Assembly: GCF_000002985.6 (NCBI RefSeq)
Contig: NC_003280.10
Location: 496,001 to 560,000, forward strand
DNA: 64,000 nucleotides
Source: Caenorhabditis elegans
Lineage: Eukaryota; Nematoda; Chromadorea; Rhabditida; Rhabditidae
Reading direction: 5' to 3'
The notes under the pieces were generated by a model that saw only the letters and a program-made list of their open reading frames with translations, did no database searches and was not told the DNA's origin. Both the position numbers and the translations under genes were made by a program. Shown here piece after piece: positions 60,552 to 64,000 of this stretch. Each line of letters opens with the position of its first letter. Within the stretch, counting starts at the first letter, position 1.

Positions 60552-63500
60552 ATGCAACATGTCGACCAAATCTATGGGTACTCTACTATTATTCTAGCCG
60601 CCGCGCCGCTGGCTTCTCAGTTGGCTATTTCTGATATTCGGTGGGTTTGAAAAAAAAATTGAATGCCAATTTCTGAAAATAAGGTTGCTAAACATTTGGA
60701 GCAATGTTTAGGAGTTATTGGAAAAATAAAAAAATTCATTTTTTTTTTCATTTTTGGAATTTCAAAAATTTGCAATTTTTTTAAACTCTGGCTTTTTGGG
60801 AGAAAAATTCCGTAATTAAATCTTGAATTTTAAAAACCGTCTTGCATTTCTTGTTAAGAAAACACCGTATCATAAAAACTTAAGTCGCTACTCAGCCAAA
60901 TTTGAAAACCTTTAAAACTTTGCTCATTTTAGTCGTTCAGACTTGTTTTAAAATGCAAAATATATTACTTGAAATTCTGAATTTTTTGAATATAATTTCA
61001 AACTAATTTTTCTAATTTTTCAGATGGATATTCTACTTCCCGTTTTTTGCCATCCCAGCGCTCACCCTTATGATGATAGTTGGTCACCTATCAAAATCAG
61101 CAGCAGTTTCGACATTTCGGAAACTGGCGCCAATATCTGCTGGTGAATAATTTTTAAAATGTCAAAATTTGCGGACAAATTTAGAAAAAAAAATTTCGAA
61201 AAAAATATTTTGCAAAAAAAAATTTTGAACTTTTTTTTTAAATTTACACAACATTTTTAAAAATTTTCTTCTATTTTTCTTAATATACAAAATTTTTTCC
61301 AGGAATCGGGTGGGCGCTAACATGGCATGTGGCTGAAAAACTGTACGCTGAAAGCCTCCGCGCCTCCCAATACGTACTCTACATCCTTTTCTCAATTCGC
61401 CCCTACTTGTCATGGGCAGTGTCATGTGATCATACTTACAATACAGAGGTACTGTAGTTGTCTGGGGTTACTGTAGTTTGACCTAGAAATTTTTTTTGCA
61501 GTATTGTCACGATTTTGATGACTCGAATATTACGGTGACGGAGGGCAAGCATCATTATCCGGATAATTTTTGGCCAGCACAGGAATTTAATAGGTTTGTT
61601 CCTTTTTTCTGGAACATTTTGAAGTTAAGTTTTTATTTTATTTTGAAAGAAAATTTGATTTTTTAAATGAATTTTTTTATTCCAAAAATCTATAAAAATC
61701 ACTTTTCAAAGTTATATTAAAATTGACAAAGAATTATTTTTAATATTTTTTTAGTTTTTAAATTGGAAATATGTTCAAATCTTCAAATCTTCTAATGTTC
61801 AAAAAAAAGTTCCACGAACTTTTTTCCTAATATTTTTTTTTCGAATTTTCAAATTTCAAAATTACCAAAAAAACATTTTAATATAATTTTTGTAAATTTT
61901 AAGTATAAACATGATAATAAAATTTACAGAAAACTGGTAAAATTTAAACAAAAAAATTTTAGGAACAAACTGATAAATTTTTTTAAAAATTATTTTTTTT
62001 AGCATAATTTCAAATTTTATTCCTAATTTTCTGGTATTCCTAAAAATTATTTTCCTAGTAATTTTGTTTTTTTTTACTGTTTTTGTTTCAAAAATTTAGT
62101 AATAAACTAAATGAATTACACAAAAAATTTTGAAATTAAAAAAAATTATTTCGAAAAAATTCCAAAAATTCAGAAACATGTTTCAACTTATTTTTCCAGA
62201 TACGTAATCCGCAACAACGCACCAATAACCAAAATGCCAGCAGAATGGGAGCCCAACATGTGGTACCTGGGACCATCCGACGAAACGTTCACTTGGGCTT
62301 TTCCCTCGATTCCCCTACAAACCGCCCATATTCTAACTTGGCTTATTATTTGGTTTTCAATTTCCAAGTACTACGATCGTCTTGGGGATATTCTTCTAAA
62401 GGGGTTTTTGTTGGTTCCCATAATACTGTACATTGCCGTAATCATTGGGCTCACCGGCTTTGGGTTTCACTTCACAACTGCTAACATTCAAGCCGAACTG
62501 GAAAATTCTGCAATCTCCAAAGATCCCTTTGATTTCTGGGCTGATTTAAGGGTTGGTGCCTTTTTTGAAGTACAAAAATTTTAACTACTTCAAATTTTCT
62601 CAGGGCTCCTACCGTACCTCCATCCTTATTGTGGACTATTCTACAGCTTTTACCGGATTCGTGTTGCTTGCCACTAGTCGGCTGAGAAATGGAGTTTCCG
62701 GACTGAATGCGCTGCTTTTGGTGCCATTTATGATGGTAAGTACTTTGATAGGTCAACTTACAGTACCTCTAGATCACTACAGTACTCCGGAATCTAGATC
62801 ATACTACAGTACCCCCAGATCTAGGCTGAACTACAGTAACCCTAACCAGGGTCAACCTCCGATACCCCTCACATCCAGGTCAGAGTACTGTACACTAAAA
62901 TATAGGCCAAACTACAGTAGCCCTGGATCTAGTTGAAACTAGGGTGAATGGAGCTACAGTACACCACTAGATCTAGAGTAATTTACAGTACCCCTGGATC
63001 TAGACTGAACTACAGTAACCCTAAAACAGGGTCAACCTACATTACTCCTTACATCCTCCTAGATCTAGGTAAACCTACAAGTACACCTAGATCTAGACCA
63101 GAAGACAGTATCCAAAATTTAGGTCAAAGTGCAGTTCCCTATATCTAGGACAAACTACAGTACCCCTAGATCGAAGTGAAATTCTTCTAACTGTAAATCT
63201 AGGTCATACTGTTGAACATCTAGAATTTGGTAAAACTACAGTACCCTATCTATATTAAAGTTAAACTGCAGTAATTCTCCCGGTACACTACTCAAGTGTT
63301 TTCAGATCGTTCCAACAATGCAAACACTCATTCGGCTAGGATGTGAAGGCCACGTGGCAGACCAACAACCAAACTACAAAATCTACGCGTCCACCGATGA
63401 GACTATCTCCTTCGACCTTTTGCCGGTCTGTTTTGCCACGTCACACCTCGGCCCAGTATGGTCCGGCCTTTACTACACAGCTCAGTACCTATATGGGTCA

Positions 63501-63687
63501 TTGGGGCCTATGGTAAGTGTTGATAGACCTAAAAATATATAGTTTTTTGAATTTTCAGATAGTCTACGTCTCCTTCATCTACCAAAGCTTTATCGATGAT
63601 TTTCCAATTGTGCAAAACTCGCCGAAACAGTGTATTGGAATGATTGTACTAGCGTTCCTGATGCCTTCAGTGTTTTTGTACATGCCG
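60552..63687 (+). CDS. Divergent SLC6 (SNF) family transporter, 3' end outside the window
   Basis: Exons 60552-60640, 61024-61142, 61303-61448, 61502-61593, 62200-62551, 62604-62735, 63306-63512 and 63559-63687 give 421 residues so far; more exons must follow. SLC6 members couple Na+ and Cl- gradients to uptake of transmitters, amino acids or osmolytes at the plasma membrane. Family marks: FPFFAIPALTLMMIVGHLSK (TM2 region), PISAGIGWALTW (TM3), SWAVSCDHTYNTEYC after it, which matches the usual W..C....NT..C loop, and TM8-9 with GLYYTAQYLYGS, IYQSFIDDFP and IGMIVLAFLMP. The strongly conserved TM1 motif NVWRFPY is absent; the protein starts about 40 residues before TM2 and has RWIFYFP there. The chosen ATG is the first in frame after a stop at about 60540. 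It is either a non-classical SNF member or a non-transporting relative. Confidence 0.78.
62740..63290. repeat. CTAGATCTAGG minisatellite in an SLC6-like intron
   Basis: Degenerate units of about 25-35 bp built from TACAGTACCCCTAGATCTAG and CTACAGTAACCC fill almost the whole intron. Many contain the palindrome AGATCT. Confidence 0.85.
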
Positions 63688-64000
63688 GTAGGTTTTCAGG
63701 AATTGGCTGAGCAGCGACTCAGTCCCCGTATCAATTTGGACAAACGCATAACTTAACCCTCTCCAACTTTGCCTCTTGAAACAAGTTTATATGATCAAAA
63801 TGAACAAAGTTATATCAACTTAAAGATTTTGAGTCGCTACTCAGCAAATTCCAAAATGCTATAACTCAGTTAATTTTATTTTTGGGACATTGGTTCAAAA
63901 GAGAAAGTTGCATATTTTGAGTTTCTACATCTATTGACATATATTTCATATAATGTAGATTGATACGGAGTCTGAGTAGCTACTCATGCTTTATGGCTCT
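63688..64000. repeat. Intron with GAGTCGCTACTC modules at the window edge
   Basis: Cores lie near 63709, 63833 and 63975 with GATACGGAG and ACAAAGTTATA companions. The intron of the SLC6-like gene continues past the window. Confidence 0.8.

Overview
This window is nuclear DNA of a Caenorhabditis nematode. It is AT-rich, and its multi-exon genes have short introns with the worm acceptor TTTTCAG. Candidate trans-splice acceptors lie just upstream of several start codons. It carries nematode-specific families (SRH chemoreceptors, MLT-10 molting proteins, LIPS lipases, expanded F-box genes), interstitial TTAGGC-type repeats, and dispersed repeats of the CTACAAAAAATGCGGG and CGCGACGCGACCGCG kinds that I associate with C. 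elegans and relatives. I cannot name the species or chromosome with certainty.

Layout. 712-2659 (+): 3' part of a sphingomyelin synthase. 2.7-12.2 kb: repeat-rich intergenic DNA with a 191-bp tandem array, a foldback element whose loop is about 700 bp of (TA)n, a possible gene relic and the 3' end of a LINE. 12245-13326 (-): an SRH chemoreceptor, followed by an inverted, internally deleted relic of the same gene (14107-14330, +). 20156-25444 (+): a T-box factor. 26612-29855 (+): an SLC36 amino-acid transporter. 30664-34220 (+): a Cys-loop-family receptor subunit without the Cys-loop cysteines. 34.9-44.5 kb: a rearranged cluster of F-box genes. 44.5-50.8 kb: intergenic repeats and palindromes. 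50831-55892 (+): an MLT-10 family protein with a C-terminal pentapeptide repeat. 57102-58698 (+): a secreted LIPS-type lipase. 60552 to the window end (+): a divergent SLC6 transporter whose 3' end lies outside.

All exon models were built by eye from splice signals, reading phase and family similarity. The summed exon lengths are multiples of three for all complete genes. The genes are single transcription units with no evident operon: gaps between same-strand neighbours range from about 0.8 kb (SLC36 to receptor) and 1.2 kb (T-box to SLC36; MLT-10 to lipase) to 1.9 kb (lipase to SLC6). There is no shared pathway, although the MLT-10 protein, lipase and transporters would fit epidermal or secretory roles.

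The two most unusual parts are (1) the F-box cluster, where a single-transmembrane N-terminal exon splices in phase to an F-box in two divergent paralogs, with further copies of that exon scattered between them, one inside an apparent hAT-like element; and (2) a modular dispersed repeat built around GAGTCGCTACTC, present more than 40 times in introns and spacers and nearly absent between 30 and 48.9 kb, where a CGACGCG module dominates instead.
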